Counted from the stretch's first letter, positions 25,453 through 33,972 are shown. The stretch: DNA of 63,249 nucleotides from Kiloniellaceae bacterium (GCA_021776095.1 JAJFGO010000121.1:1-63249); one strand, 5' to 3'. Numbers and translations: made by a program. The notes: generated by a model not told the origin, from the letters alone.

Positions 25453-26034
25453 ATGATCCGGCGTTTCGTTTTAGTCTTGTCTCTGGTTTTATTTTCGGGC
25501 CCGACCGTAGCCGCTGACCTCGCGGCCGGACTGGCCTTGTTTGAGGCCGGCGAATTCGAGCGCGCACATGACGAGTTGACGCCGCTGGCCCGGCAGGGCG
25601 ATCCGCGCGCACAATACATTCTAGGTATCATGTACCTAAACGAATACGCCGCCTCGCCGAGCGCGACGGCGGCGGCGGACTGGATTGGCAAGGCGGCGGA
25701 GCAAGATTATCCGGCGGCGCAGACCGAACTCGGCCGCATGTACCGGACTGGCGATGGCGTAGCGCAGGATTACGCCAAGATGGCGCAGTGGTACGCGCGC
25801 GCCGCGGAGCGGGGTGACGTGGGCGCTCAATTATTTCTCGCGGATGCCTATGCCTACGGATACGGCGTCGAGGCTGATCTCGTTCAAGCGTACATGTGGT
25901 ATGAAATTGCAATTCAATACTGGGGATCGCTCGCGGTCCGGGCGCGCGACGTCGTGGCTGAAGGGATGTCTGCCGATCAGGTCGCCGAAGCGGTCCAGTT
26001 GGCGGGCAAGTGGATCAAGGACCACGCCAACTAG
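25453..26034 (+). CDS. Sel1-repeat periplasmic protein
   Basis: The 193-residue protein has a Sec signal peptide (VLVLSLVLFSGPTVAADL) and about four Sel1-like repeats (AAEQDYPAAQTELGRMYRTG, AAERGDVGAQLFLADAYAYG). Sel1 repeats mediate protein contacts. A GGAG site lies before the ATG at 25453. Last gene of the plus-strand core; its stop overlaps the converging histidine kinase gene by 4 nt. Confidence 0.82.
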   Translation: MIRRFVLVLSLVLFSGPTVAADLAAGLALFEAGEFERAHDELTPLARQGDPRAQYILGIMYLNEYAASPSATAAADWIGKAAEQDYPAAQTELGRMYRTGDGVAQDYAKMAQWYARAAERGDVGAQLFLADAYAYGYGVEADLVQAYMWYEIAIQYWGSLAVRARDVVAEGMSADQVAEAVQLAGKWIKDHAN

Positions 26035-27518
26035 TGATCTAACGCGCGCTCCGCTTCTTCTTCGATCGACGCAGGCTCGACCGCAACGAGACGCATTGTA
26101 AAAACGGCACCGCCGCCCGGCGCGTCGTCGACGGATATTTCGCCGCCCATGCTCTCGACGATCCGCTTGACGATCGATAATCCTAGGCCGGCCCCTGGCC
26201 CGTTCTTTTGATCGCCACGCCAGAACCGGTGAAATATCGCCTCGCGCTCTTCCTGCGGTACGCCTTTTCCCTGATCTATGACTCTGACTTCGCCGTTCAG
26301 GCTCAGACGGGCCTCGACCGTCGTGCCGGACGGCGTGTGAGCCAGGCCGTTCTCGACCAAATTGCGGACCGCCCGGCTTAGCATTCGTACGCAACCTCTG
26401 ACAAAGATGGGTCCCTTCGCCCCGGTTAAAGCAATCTGCTTTTTTTCGCGCACGGCCAAGGGCGCGAGGGTGGCTATCACTTCGGCGCAGACGTCGTGGA
26501 GGTCCGCCGGCTCCGCGTCGACATTGGCTTCGCTTTGTGATTCAAGCGCGGCAAGATCGAGAAGCTGATGCACGACGTCGGTCATGGCTTCGACATCCTC
26601 ACGCAATTCTGCGGCGACCGACTTGTCTTTCAAAGTGTCCAAATGGGCTCGCAGAACCGCAAGAGGCGTCAAGAGCTCGTGCGCGGCATCAGCGCTGAAC
26701 TGACGCTGGGAGTCGAGGGCACGATCAAGCCGGTCCAAAGCGCCGTTCGTGGCGACGATAAGTGGCAGGATCTCCTTGGGCATCCCCTGGGTTGGCAGCC
26801 GTACACCCGAGGATCGCGGGCCGATCTCCGCCGCATAGCGGGACGCAAGTTGGATAGGCGCGATGGCACGCCGCATGATCCCGAATACCAGCACGCCGTA
26901 TAACGCGCCGAATATCCCGACCAAGCCAACGAGCATCGTCAACGTGGTCCGGTCGATTCTTTCCTTAACATCGGTTACGTCCGTATAGACTTCGAAAACG
27001 CCGACAATTTTCCGGTCATTGTCGAAGATGGGCACATAGGTTTCGACGATATCTCGAAGAAAAACCTCACCTGAGTAAGCGCTAAATCGGTTTCGGAACG
27101 AAAGAGCACTACTCGCGCGACCGTCGTGCGCGGCCGTCATGAAGGCAGCGCTGTTCGAATAGTCACCCCCGATCTGCGGCAGATCGGTAGAAAAAATCGT
27201 TAGCCCTTCTTTGTTGTATATCTTGACCTTCAGAACGTGCATATCCTTGGTCAGTGCTCTGATTGCGGCGTCTATTTCCATCGTCTCCGGCCTTGCGCGC
27301 AAAGTTGCGCCGTCCAAGTCCCTGGCCTCGGCAATATAGTCGCCGTAACGATTCCAGACCGTATTCAGGAGAATTCTATCGATGCCAATGTTGTGCTTGG
27401 CCGACATCTCGGTGAGGTCGCGCACGGCCTGTTGATGGTAAAACCAAGCGACCATGGCCAATGCCAAGAGCAGGACGATCGCACTTGCCAACGCGAGGTA
27501 CCGGTTTATTCTCAACAT
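26031..27518 (-). CDS. Membrane histidine kinase of the island two-component system
   Basis: The 495-residue protein has TM1 (about 7-27), a ~165-residue periplasmic sensor of the dCache/PAS-like sort (VKIYNKEGLTIFSTDLPQIG), TM2 (about 192-215), a HAMP-like linker, a dimerisation box with phospho-His280 (ADAAHELLTPLAVL) and an ATPase domain (NLVENGLAHT, DQGKGVP, GAGLGLSIVKRIV). It is 48 nt downstream of its response regulator gene. The ligand is unknown; it may sense redox or surface conditions. Confidence 0.9.
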   Translation of the reverse strand: MLRINRYLALASAIVLLLALAMVAWFYHQQAVRDLTEMSAKHNIGIDRILLNTVWNRYGDYIAEARDLDGATLRARPETMEIDAAIRALTKDMHVLKVKIYNKEGLTIFSTDLPQIGGDYSNSAAFMTAAHDGRASSALSFRNRFSAYSGEVFLRDIVETYVPIFDNDRKIVGVFEVYTDVTDVKERIDRTTLTMLVGLVGIFGALYGVLVFGIMRRAIAPIQLASRYAAEIGPRSSGVRLPTQGMPKEILPLIVATNGALDRLDRALDSQRQFSADAAHELLTPLAVLRAHLDTLKDKSVAAELREDVEAMTDVVHQLLDLAALESQSEANVDAEPADLHDVCAEVIATLAPLAVREKKQIALTGAKGPIFVRGCVRMLSRAVRNLVENGLAHTPSGTTVEARLSLNGEVRVIDQGKGVPQEEREAIFHRFWRGDQKNGPGAGLGLSIVKRIVESMGGEISVDDAPGGGAVFTMRLVAVEPASIEEEAERALDH

Positions 27519-27566
27519 GAGACGACTCGAATCCCAGTGTTTGGTAAGGCACAGCGTCTGGGGGGC

Positions 27567-28268
27567 CTAGGACGATCCAATTGGCGACTCCTCATCAGCG
27601 GTCATCAGATATCCAATGCCGCGAACAGTGTGGATCGTGGCGTTGGCTCCGGAATCGGTCAGCTTCTTGCGAACACGGTGCACCAAGACTTCGACGGAAT
27701 TGGAAGATAAGTCCTCACCGGCGCCATACAGACTCTGCTCCATTAGGTGCTTTGGTGCGACCTTTCCGCCGCGACGCATCAGTTGCTCGAGGACACTGAG
27801 TTCCCGGCGTGAGAGGGGCACGGGTTGATTGCTCCCCGCAAGGCGTGCCTCTCTGGCAACGACGTCCAGTTCAAGATTGCCGATCTTCAGTGTCTCGCCT
27901 AGGGCCGCGCCCGGCCGCCTCAGCAAGGCGTGTAGCCGGGCGATAAGTTCTTCCATCGCGAAGGGTTTAGTGAGGTAATCGTCAGCGCCAGCGTTCAATC
28001 CTTGAATTTTGTCAGCAAGCTGCACGCGCGAAGTAAGGATCAGCACTGGGATCGCCGGGTCTTTGGCGCGGAGTTCGTCGAGGAGATCCAACCCTTCTAT
28101 GTCGGGCAGGCCCAGGTCCAGGATGACCACGTCGTAACGGACGCACTCGAAGTTTTCCAGCGCATCGGAACCCTTGGCCGCCAGATCTACATCGAATTGT
28201 GCGGCGTTGAGTCCCTTGCGGATAAAGCCCGCCAGGCGCGTGTGATCTTCGATCAGGAGTATCCGCAC
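27567..28268 (-). CDS. OmpR/QseB-type response regulator
   Basis: The 233-residue protein has a receiver domain with the acidic pocket (ED at 8-9), phospho-Asp51 (VILDLGLPD) and Lys in LTKPF, and a winged-helix DNA-binding domain (LSRRELSVLEQLMRRGGKVA, VEVLVHRVRKKL). It is the partner of the adjacent kinase. A CTTACAT/CTTACAA box at 28390-28407, in the gene's own upstream region, suggests autoregulation. Confidence 0.92.
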   Translation of the reverse strand: MRILLIEDHTRLAGFIRKGLNAAQFDVDLAAKGSDALENFECVRYDVVILDLGLPDIEGLDLLDELRAKDPAIPVLILTSRVQLADKIQGLNAGADDYLTKPFAMEELIARLHALLRRPGAALGETLKIGNLELDVVAREARLAGSNQPVPLSRRELSVLEQLMRRGGKVAPKHLMEQSLYGAGEDLSSNSVEVLVHRVRKKLTDSGANATIHTVRGIGYLMTADEESPIGSS

Positions 28269-28389
28269 GGCTTTCCTTCCGAGTTATCGGGATCGGTGCT
28301 CTTGACCAGGCCCACGGGCGTGGATCCAAGAGACTATCGCCGGGAAGGTCGTTCCTAAGACGTGAAACATTTTGGGCAGTTCCGGGCCG

Positions 28390-28407
28390 TTGTAAGGACT
28401 ATGTAAG
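28390..28407 (-). promoter_or_regulatory. CTTACAT/CTTACAA direct-repeat box before the response regulator gene
   Basis: Read on the minus strand, CTTACAT (28407-28401) and CTTACAA (28396-28390) are 11 bp apart, the same layout as at 7332-7349 and 28602-28619. It lies about 120 nt before the regulator's ATG and points that way. Confidence 0.6.
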
Positions 28408-28429
28408 GCGCCCCGAGTATATATATGCG

Positions 28430-28534
28430 CGGTCTCATAGGCCAAGGTTCGCCTTTGTGGACCACGTGCATTCGTAAACTCATTAAGCGGTGCCCCCAAG
28501 CCCATCTGAGGTGCGGAGGCGCCGCTTTTTCTTT
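28430..28534 (+). ncRNA. Candidate small RNA or leader ending in a terminator
   Basis: Between the two divergent CTTACAA boxes lies an orphan terminator: GCGGTGCC (28487-28494) pairs with GGCGCCGC (28518-28525) with one G-U pair, followed by TTTTTCTTT. An AT-rich run (TATATATATG near 28420-28427) could be a -10 region. No ORF is obvious. A ~100-nt transcript would fit, but nothing here proves it is made; the 5' end is a guess. Confidence 0.3.
28487..28534 (+). terminator. Rho-independent terminator-like hairpin
   Basis: An 8-bp stem (28487-28494 with 28518-28525) with a 23-nt loop is followed directly by TTTTTCTTT. It lies in a divergent intergenic region where no coding transcript needs to end, hence the small-RNA proposal. 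Confidence 0.45.
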
Positions 28535-28601
28535 GCCTATGGATCGCTCGTTGAGAGGCCCCGCTGGGGCGGACTGGCGGTAAATGGGGCCCTGGCGAAA
28601 T

Positions 28602-28619
28602 CTTACAAAAAGCTTACAA
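28602..28619 (+). promoter_or_regulatory. CTTACAA direct-repeat box before the second triheme pair
   Basis: CTTACAA occurs at 28602-28608 and 28613-28619, 11 bp apart. The 20 bp from 28601 differ from 7331-7350 at only two positions. It lies 41 nt before the ATG at 28660. Confidence 0.65.
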
Positions 28620-28659
28620 TTAGCGGAAGGGTATCGTTGGCTGCCGGGATGGCCGAAGC

Positions 28660-29298
28660 ATGGCCAGAAGTTTGATAGGAAAATCAACCGCAGCAACGCT
28701 CCTTGCGGCAGTCTTTATATTGGCTGGATGCGATAAACCGGATGATCTCAAGTCGTTCGCAACGACGGGGCGGCCATCGGCCAACCCGGCTTCTGCACCG
28801 GCTCCGGCGCCGCTAACTCCACCGGATCCGGCCATACCTTGGTCGTTGCTTGCGCGAGACGACCTGCACGATCCCAACAATCTAGCCCTGTCACTCTTGC
28901 AGGAGCCGGCCGAGGCCTTGGCCGTCTTGGCTCCGGCCCAGGAGGGCAATTTCGTGGATTGGGCCGCGGCGCTGCGCTCCGGCGAAATCTCGCCGCGCAC
29001 CAATGTCTATCCGGAAACCAAGATCCGTGTGCTCGACCTCGACGTCCTGATGACCGATACGGCCGCAATGCCGGTCGTGCGCTTTCCGCACCGGCCCCAC
29101 ACCGAATGGCTGGATTGCAGCAATTGCCACGACAAGATTTTTGTCGCGAAAGGCGGCGCCAATCCCATAACCATGTTCAAGATCTTGCAGGGAGATTTCT
29201 GCGGCCAGTGCCACGGCGCCGTTTCATTCCCGCTGACCCAGTGCAGGCGCTGTCACAGTGTCCCGCGCGACCAGGCGTTAAGGGTGGAGCCGCAATGA
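28660..29298 (+). CDS. Triheme cytochrome lipoprotein (copy 2)
   Basis: The 212-residue product has a lipoprotein signal with lipobox LAGC, a Pro/Ala linker and a triheme core with CSNCH, CGQCH and CRRCH. Its core (VRFPHRPHTEWLDCSNCHDK) matches 12770-13507. Here the protein is lipid-anchored rather than having the N-terminal membrane segment of copy 1. Its stop overlaps the next start (ATGA). Confidence 0.85.
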   Translation: MARSLIGKSTAATLLAAVFILAGCDKPDDLKSFATTGRPSANPASAPAPAPLTPPDPAIPWSLLARDDLHDPNNLALSLLQEPAEALAVLAPAQEGNFVDWAAALRSGEISPRTNVYPETKIRVLDLDVLMTDTAAMPVVRFPHRPHTEWLDCSNCHDKIFVAKGGANPITMFKILQGDFCGQCHGAVSFPLTQCRRCHSVPRDQALRVEPQ

Positions 29299-29702
29299 AA
29301 CCCGCACGTTCGACCATACGGCGGCTGGGGTGGCGCTTCCTGCCGTTTTACCTGGCGGTCCTGGCGCTGGGCTTTATCTGGCCGGTGGCGGCCGAGTACG
29401 GCGACGTGGTCCTGAACCACAGGTCCGATCGCGCCGGCGTCCGCCCGGTCATATTTCCTCATTGGTTTCATCGGATCCGCTTCCGCTGCAAGGTGTGCCA
29501 TCACGAACTTGGCTTCGAGATGCGGGCCGGCGCCAATGATGTAAAGATGAGCGATCTAGCACAGGGCAAGTTCTGCGGCATGTGTCACAACAATGAAGTT
29601 GCCTGGGGTTTGGAAAACTGTGACCTATGCCATTCCGGGAAGCCGGGCTTGGCCGGCGGCATCTATGGCGGGCACCGGACCTTGGGTCCTGGCCGGTGGT
29701 GA
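29295..29702 (+). CDS. Triheme c7-like periplasmic cytochrome (copy 2)
   Basis: The 135-residue protein has an N-terminal signal/anchor helix and CKVCH, CGMCH and CDLCH. It shares AEYGDVV, FPHWFHRIRFRC and the WGLENC block with 12313-12735. It is translationally coupled to the triheme lipoprotein by a 4-nt overlap, so the two probably work as an electron-passing pair. Confidence 0.87.
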   Translation: MKPARSTIRRLGWRFLPFYLAVLALGFIWPVAAEYGDVVLNHRSDRAGVRPVIFPHWFHRIRFRCKVCHHELGFEMRAGANDVKMSDLAQGKFCGMCHNNEVAWGLENCDLCHSGKPGLAGGIYGGHRTLGPGRW

Positions 29703-29745
29703 CCACCAGATATAGGGGTGAATCTGGAAGTCATTCAATTGCGGC

Positions 29746-29759
29746 TTGATTTGGATCAG
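29746..29759 (+). promoter_or_regulatory. FNR-type box TTGAT-TTGG-ATCAG before hemA
   Basis: This matches the FNR consensus at nine of ten positions with the same final G as the box at 7354-7367. It lies about 250 nt before the hemA start, leaving room for a leader. It would tie haem synthesis to low oxygen. Confidence 0.6.
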
Positions 29760-29827
29760 TTACCGCCGCTGCAGGATATCCTATCGTTAATTTCGAAAAA
29801 AAGGGGAGGCAGCCACGCGACCGCGCG

Positions 29828-29944
29828 ATGGCTGCCCGTTGGATGCATGTGGTTGACGAATTGCCGGGCGCCGAAGGCAGGGCCTGCAGCAAGTACGCTG
29901 TCGGAATATTGGGCCAGATCCTCCGAGCCATCCGCAATTTTTAG
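29828..29944 (+). CDS. Possible 38-residue upstream ORF in the hemA leader
   Basis: From ATG 29828 the frame reads [17 protein letters not shown] and ends [21 protein letters not shown] across two segments, an amphipathic short peptide. No good ribosome site sits at the right distance (GGGGAGG is 18 nt away). A 7-bp hairpin (29808-29814 with 29830-29836) covers its start. It could be a leader peptide or chance. Confidence 0.22.
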   Translation: MAARWMHVVDELPGAEGRACSKYAVGILGQILRAIRNF

Positions 29945-30009
29945 GCCCCGCGCCGGCACGAATTGCTCGATGCCAAGTGGCCGGGTGGGGTCCGCAAGGA
30001 GGCCGGACC

Positions 30010-31221
30010 ATGGACTACAATCGCTATTTTGCCGACAAACTCGATGCTCTGAAACGCGAGGGACGCTATCGCGTCTTCGCGGACCTGGCCCGCAACGCCG
30101 GGCGCTTTCCCTTTGCGCAAAATTACGGAGACATTGGGCCGCGTGAGATCACCGTTTGGTGTAGCAATGACTACCTGGGAATGGGGCAGCATCCAGCCTT
30201 GATCGAGGCTATGACCCAGGCGATCGAGAAATACGGCTGCGGCGCGGGCGGAACCCGCAACATCTCTGGATCCTCGCACCCGGTCATGCAGTTGGAGGGC
30301 GAGCTAGCCGATTTGCACGGCAAGCCGGCGGCCTTGGTCTTCACCTCCGGTTACGTGGCGAATCAAGCGTCGCTTTGCACATTGGCGGCGCTACTGCCTG
30401 GATGCATTGTATTTTCAGATACCCTCAACCATGCGTCCATGATCGAAGGCATCCGCCACAGCCGGGCCGCCAAGACGATCTTCCGACACAACGATCCCGC
30501 GCACCTGGATAGGCTGCTGCGCGAATCCGATCCGGCCGTCCCAAAGATCGTTGCCTTCGAATCGGTGTATTCGATGGATGGCGATATCGCACCGGTTGCC
30601 GAGATCTGCGATGTGGCCGAGCGGCATGATGCGCTGACCTACCTGGATGAGGTTCATGCGGTCGGTCTTTACGGGCCGCGTGGTGGCGGTATTGCCGAAG
30701 AGCGCGGCCTAATGGGCCGGATCGACGTGATCAACGGTACGCTCGCGAAGGCGTTCGGCGTTCTGGGCGGCTACATCGCCTCCTCCCGTGAGATCGCCGA
30801 TACGATCCGCAGCTTTGCGTCAGCCTTCATCTTCACGACCGCCCTGCCGCCGGCCGTGGCTGCCGGTGCCCTGGTTTCCGTGCGCCACCTGAAATCTAGC
30901 GGCGTCGAACGGGCTATACATCAGGAACGCGCCGCAACCCTGAAGCGCCGTCTGCGCCAGGCCGGACTTCCGGTAATGCCGTCGCAAAGCCATATCGTGC
31001 CGGTATTGGTCGGCGAGGCGGTGCGTTGCAAGCAGGTCACCGATATCCTGCTCGACGAATACGGGATTTATATCCAACCGATCAACTATCCGACGGTACC
31101 GCGTGGAACCGAGCGACTGAGGATCACCCCGGCGCCCTACCACACGAACGCGATGATGGACGACCTGGTGTCGGCGTTGAGCGAGATATGGGGCCGCCTC
31201 GAAATACCCTGCGCCGCCTAG
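30010..31221 (+). CDS. hemA: 5-aminolevulinate synthase (C4 pathway)
   Basis: The 403-residue protein makes 5-aminolevulinate from glycine and succinyl-CoA, the first step of haem synthesis in alphaproteobacteria. It shows the fold-type I PLP motifs [42 protein letters not shown] and the PLP-lysine loop [15 protein letters not shown] perfect AAGGAGG site precedes the ATG at 30010. Its presence inside a cytochrome island, behind an FNR-type box, suggests a dedicated haem supply; the organism probably has another copy elsewhere. Confidence 0.95.
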   Translation: MDYNRYFADKLDALKREGRYRVFADLARNAGRFPFAQNYGDIGPREITVWCSNDYLGMGQHPALIEAMTQAIEKYGCGAGGTRNISGSSHPVMQLEGELADLHGKPAALVFTSGYVANQASLCTLAALLPGCIVFSDTLNHASMIEGIRHSRAAKTIFRHNDPAHLDRLLRESDPAVPKIVAFESVYSMDGDIAPVAEICDVAERHDALTYLDEVHAVGLYGPRGGGIAEERGLMGRIDVINGTLAKAFGVLGGYIASSREIADTIRSFASAFIFTTALPPAVAAGALVSVRHLKSSGVERAIHQERAATLKRRLRQAGLPVMPSQSHIVPVLVGEAVRCKQVTDILLDEYGIYIQPINYPTVPRGTERLRITPAPYHTNAMMDDLVSALSEIWGRLEIPCAA

Positions 31222-31314
31222 CGGAGATCGCGAGAACCGTTCTAAAGGGGTGTTCGGATTCACTGCCGAAAAGAGGATCTCATGCGATCAGTGTACTGAG
31301 GGGGAGCCGTTCAA

Positions 31315-31905
31315 GTGAATCGTTATGCGACCAGACTCTGCGAAGAATGCCGTCGAAGTTTTGTGTTCCGTCGGCGAATTGACCTGCGCTTGTGCGCGCT
31401 ATGTCCGGTGAGGGAGTTGACGGTCCCGACCTCGGACCTGATCATATGGGATCAACCAAGGTTAACCCGGGAGCGTGTCTCGAGAATTCGACGCAGTTTT
31501 TGTTATTTGCAACCCGACATCGAATTGTTCGCGCAGGTGCTCTATGCCCGGCTCTTCGCCGAGTATCCGCACATCAAGCGCCTGTTTCGAGGCGACCAGA
31601 TGGCGCAGGAGAAACAGTTGGCGGCCATGCTGACCACCATGATCAGAGGGCTCGACCGCTTGGATCAACTCAAGCCGACCCTCTGGTCACTCGGCCGCCG
31701 GCACGTCAAGTATGGGGTCCGGGAAGCCGATTTCGACGCGTTTTTCGAGGCGCTGATGTGGGCCCTTGGAGTCTTTCTTGGCGACCGGTTTTCTCGTTCG
31801 ACCCAGGACGCCTGGGTCAGCTTTTACGCCTTCATATCTCAAATCATGCAGGACAGACTGGACTGGCACAGCCCCGCCGGGCTTCAAACCTTCGACGCTG
31901 CATAG
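31315..31905 (+). CDS. Globin with N-terminal four-cysteine (zinc-ribbon-like) module
   Basis: The 196-residue protein starts at a GTG behind GGGGGAG. Residues 1-30 hold C9-x2-C12-x14-C27-x2-C30, a zinc-ribbon pattern. Residues ~50-190 form a single-domain globin of the flavohaemoglobin/neuroglobin class: LQPDIELFAQVLYARLFAEY, distal region EKQLAAML, and proximal His in GRRHVKYGV. The C-terminal reductase is absent. It follows hemA by 93 nt. It may sense or scavenge oxygen or NO; the fusion with a cysteine module hints at signalling. Confidence 0.78.
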   Translation: MNRYATRLCEECRRSFVFRRRIDLRLCALCPVRELTVPTSDLIIWDQPRLTRERVSRIRRSFCYLQPDIELFAQVLYARLFAEYPHIKRLFRGDQMAQEKQLAAMLTTMIRGLDRLDQLKPTLWSLGRRHVKYGVREADFDAFFEALMWALGVFLGDRFSRSTQDAWVSFYAFISQIMQDRLDWHSPAGLQTFDAA

Positions 31906-32448
31906 GAAGACCCGAGCAGTAACTGACTGCTGAGCGGCGAGTCGCAAAGTTCCTAATTTGCAATTCGCGATGGCCTGGAACGGTGACCGCTTTCCCGTCG
32001 TGACCGACCTCGTCTCACCGCTCTGAGCATGTAAGATGTAGCGGTGGGTCGGTGATTTCCTACCGCGACCTCCCAGTCGAGTGCTGCCACGCATAGCATC
32101 AACGTTTCACAGAGCGGGATACGTTCCATACGAAAACTAATGAAACGCACGAAGTTTAACCCTCAGTTGTCCATAAATTGTGCCGGTTGTGAGCCTCGCA
32201 ACCACTACAGGTATTGTTAGAACTAGTTTGCATAGATTAGGAGATACTTGGTGAAGGGGGCTTCGTCCAATACGAGTTGTTCGTCCAAATCTCGCGGCGC
32301 AGGCCTACCGTACATTGCCACCCGGATTGCCACCCAATCCACTATCACGCACCGTCATTAAACGGATTCGCCAGACGACTAGGGCTGAATTTTTCGCCTA
32401 AGCCATTGAAAATGAAAACTAGGCCAAACCGAACGGATGGTGAGCTAA
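31906..32448. other. Right-end intergenic region of the island
   Basis: About 540 nt between the globin gene and the right tRNA fragment. I see a small hairpin after the globin (AGCAGT / ACTGCT near 31914-31930) but no integrase, no transposase remnant and no convincing ORF. Its base composition is more AT-rich than the flanks. Confidence 0.45.
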
Positions 32449-32490
32449 GGATTTTAAGTCCGTTGCGTATACCAATTTCGCCACGCCCGC
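32449..32490 (-). pseudogene. 5' half of tRNA-Leu(UAA), truncated (right copy)
   Basis: On the minus strand from 32490 the sequence reads as the first 42 nt of tRNA-Leu: acceptor strand, D-arm (GGTATACGC) and CGGACTTAAAATCC, covering the anticodon loop and three bases of the 3' stem. It then departs from tRNA sequence and no T-arm follows. Like the left copy it cannot give a functional tRNA. Confidence 0.75.
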
Positions 32491-32850
32491 TTGTGCTTGG
32501 CATCCGATTCACCGTCCCTTTTTCCCCTATTTGACCAGCCGCCGCCACGGGGTCAGGCTCGTACCATGCCCCTCAAGCCGGTAGTTCTCGCGATCCTCGC
32601 TGGCCTCGGTTTGACGTTACCGGGCGGGCCTTTCGCGGGCGGGCCCGCCCAGGCCGCCGAGGCGCGCGGGATCGTCCGGGTTCTGGACGGCGATACCCTG
32701 GAATTGGCCGGGCGGCGCCTGCGGCTTCATGGCATTGACGCGCCGGAACCGGGCCAGCTTTGCAGCCGGGATGGCGTGCCCTGGCCCTGCGGGGCTGAGG
32801 CGGCCTTATTGCTGCGCCGCTTGGTGGCCGGACGAGAGGTCGCCTGCCGG
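32452..32850 (+). repeat. Right 399-nt direct repeat flanking the cytochrome island
   Basis: Matches 269-667 without gaps and with about 35 substitutions. It contains the tRNA half and the first part of the intact nuclease gene, and so is probably the resident chromosomal copy. Confidence 0.8.
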
Positions 32851-33087
32851 ACCACCGGCCGGGTCCGCGACGGAGTTGTACTCGCCGCCTGCCGGCTCGG
32901 CTGGCTGGACCTGAGCGCGGAGTTACTGACCCGCGGCATGGCGGTACCCGACCCGCCCGGCACTCCGGCCACCTTGCGACCCTACCGGGAGGCCCGCAGC
33001 TTGGGCGAGGGCATCTTCGCGGGGGAATTTATCGCCCCCGCCCGTTGGCGGCGCGGCGAGCGCCTGCCCATAGAGCAGACCAACTAA
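32566..33087 (+). CDS. Secreted micrococcal-nuclease-like (SNase) protein
   Basis: The 173-residue protein has a Sec signal peptide (LAILAGLGLTLPGGPFAGG, AQAA) and an SNase fold: RVLDGDTLELAGRRLRLHGID with Asp residues for Ca2+ and an Arg, then a central ACRTTGRVRDGVVLAACRLG core and a C-terminal YREARSLGEGIFAGEF. Members cut nucleic acids outside the cytoplasm, although many are uncharacterised. This is the complete version of the gene truncated at 383-682. The start at 32566 is set by the signal peptide. Confidence 0.85.
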   Translation: MPLKPVVLAILAGLGLTLPGGPFAGGPAQAAEARGIVRVLDGDTLELAGRRLRLHGIDAPEPGQLCSRDGVPWPCGAEAALLLRRLVAGREVACRTTGRVRDGVVLAACRLGWLDLSAELLTRGMAVPDPPGTPATLRPYREARSLGEGIFAGEFIAPARWRRGERLPIEQTN

Positions 33088-33171
33088 CGCGCTGTCCGGA
33101 AGCCCTAACCCCATGGTCCGAGCCCGTGTGAGCGGGCATACTCCGCGGGAAACCTTCACGCGGAGGACGGC

Positions 33172-33972
33172 ATGACGGGGCGCTTGCACGACAAGGTGGC
33201 GGTGGTGATCGGGGCGGGCTCGGTTGGGCCCGGCTGGGGCAACGGCAAGGCGACCGCGGTGCTGTTCGCGCGCGAGGGCGCCAAGGTGCTGTGCGTCGAT
33301 ATCAACCAGGCGGCGGCCGAAGAAACCGCCGGCATCGTCGCGGAGGAGGGCGGCATCGCCGCGGTTCACCGCGCCGACGTGACCAAGGCGGCCGAGGTCG
33401 AGGCCTTGACCCGGCGGGCGCTCGATCTCTGGGGCCGGATCGACGTGCTCGACAACAATGTCGGCATCCTGGCGGTCGGCGGCCCGGTCGAGCAGAGCGA
33501 GGCCGACTGGGACCGGGTCATGGACGCCAACATCAAGGCTATGTTCCTGACCTGCAAACACATCCTGCCGGTCATGGAGAAACAGGGCGCGGGCGCCATC
33601 GTCAACATAGCCTCGGTCGCCGGCATTCGCTGGCTCGGCGTGCCCTACATCTCCTATCACGCCAGCAAGGCGGCGGTGATCCAGTTCACCAAGGCGGTGG
33701 CGTTGCAATATGCGGCCAAGGGCATCCGGGCCAATTCCATCCTGCCCGGTTTCATGGATACGCCCATGTACGTCGAGCCCTTGAAGGGTGCCTATGCCGG
33801 CGGCGATATCGAGAAGATGAAGGAAATCCGCGCGGCGCAATGCCCGACCGGCAAAATGGGCGATGCTTGGGACGTGGCGCACGCGGCCCTGTTCCTGGCC
33901 AGCGAGGAGGCCAAGTACATCACCGCGACCGAACTGGTGGTCGATGGCGGCATGACCGCCAGGATCGCCTAA
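33172..33972 (+). CDS. Short-chain dehydrogenase/reductase (SDR)
   Basis: The 266-residue Rossmann enzyme shows a nucleotide-binding glycine motif variant (GAGSVGPGWGNG), NNVG at the strand after the Asp-rich DIN site, the catalytic YxxxK (YISYHASK) and a C-terminal VVDGGMTA. It probably uses NAD(P)H on a small alcohol or ketone; the substrate cannot be read. A CGGAGG site precedes the ATG at 33172. It is the first chromosomal gene after the island edge apart from the nuclease. Confidence 0.88.
   Translation: MTGRLHDKVAVVIGAGSVGPGWGNGKATAVLFAREGAKVLCVDINQAAAEETAGIVAEEGGIAAVHRADVTKAAEVEALTRRALDLWGRIDVLDNNVGILAVGGPVEQSEADWDRVMDANIKAMFLTCKHILPVMEKQGAGAIVNIASVAGIRWLGVPYISYHASKAAVIQFTKAVALQYAAKGIRANSILPGFMDTPMYVEPLKGAYAGGDIEKMKEIRAAQCPTGKMGDAWDVAHAALFLASEEAKYITATELVVDGGMTARIA

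Noticed and set aside
31906-32448. An integrase gene beside the right tRNA fragment
   Set aside because: The short frames show no tyrosine- or serine-recombinase motifs on either strand.
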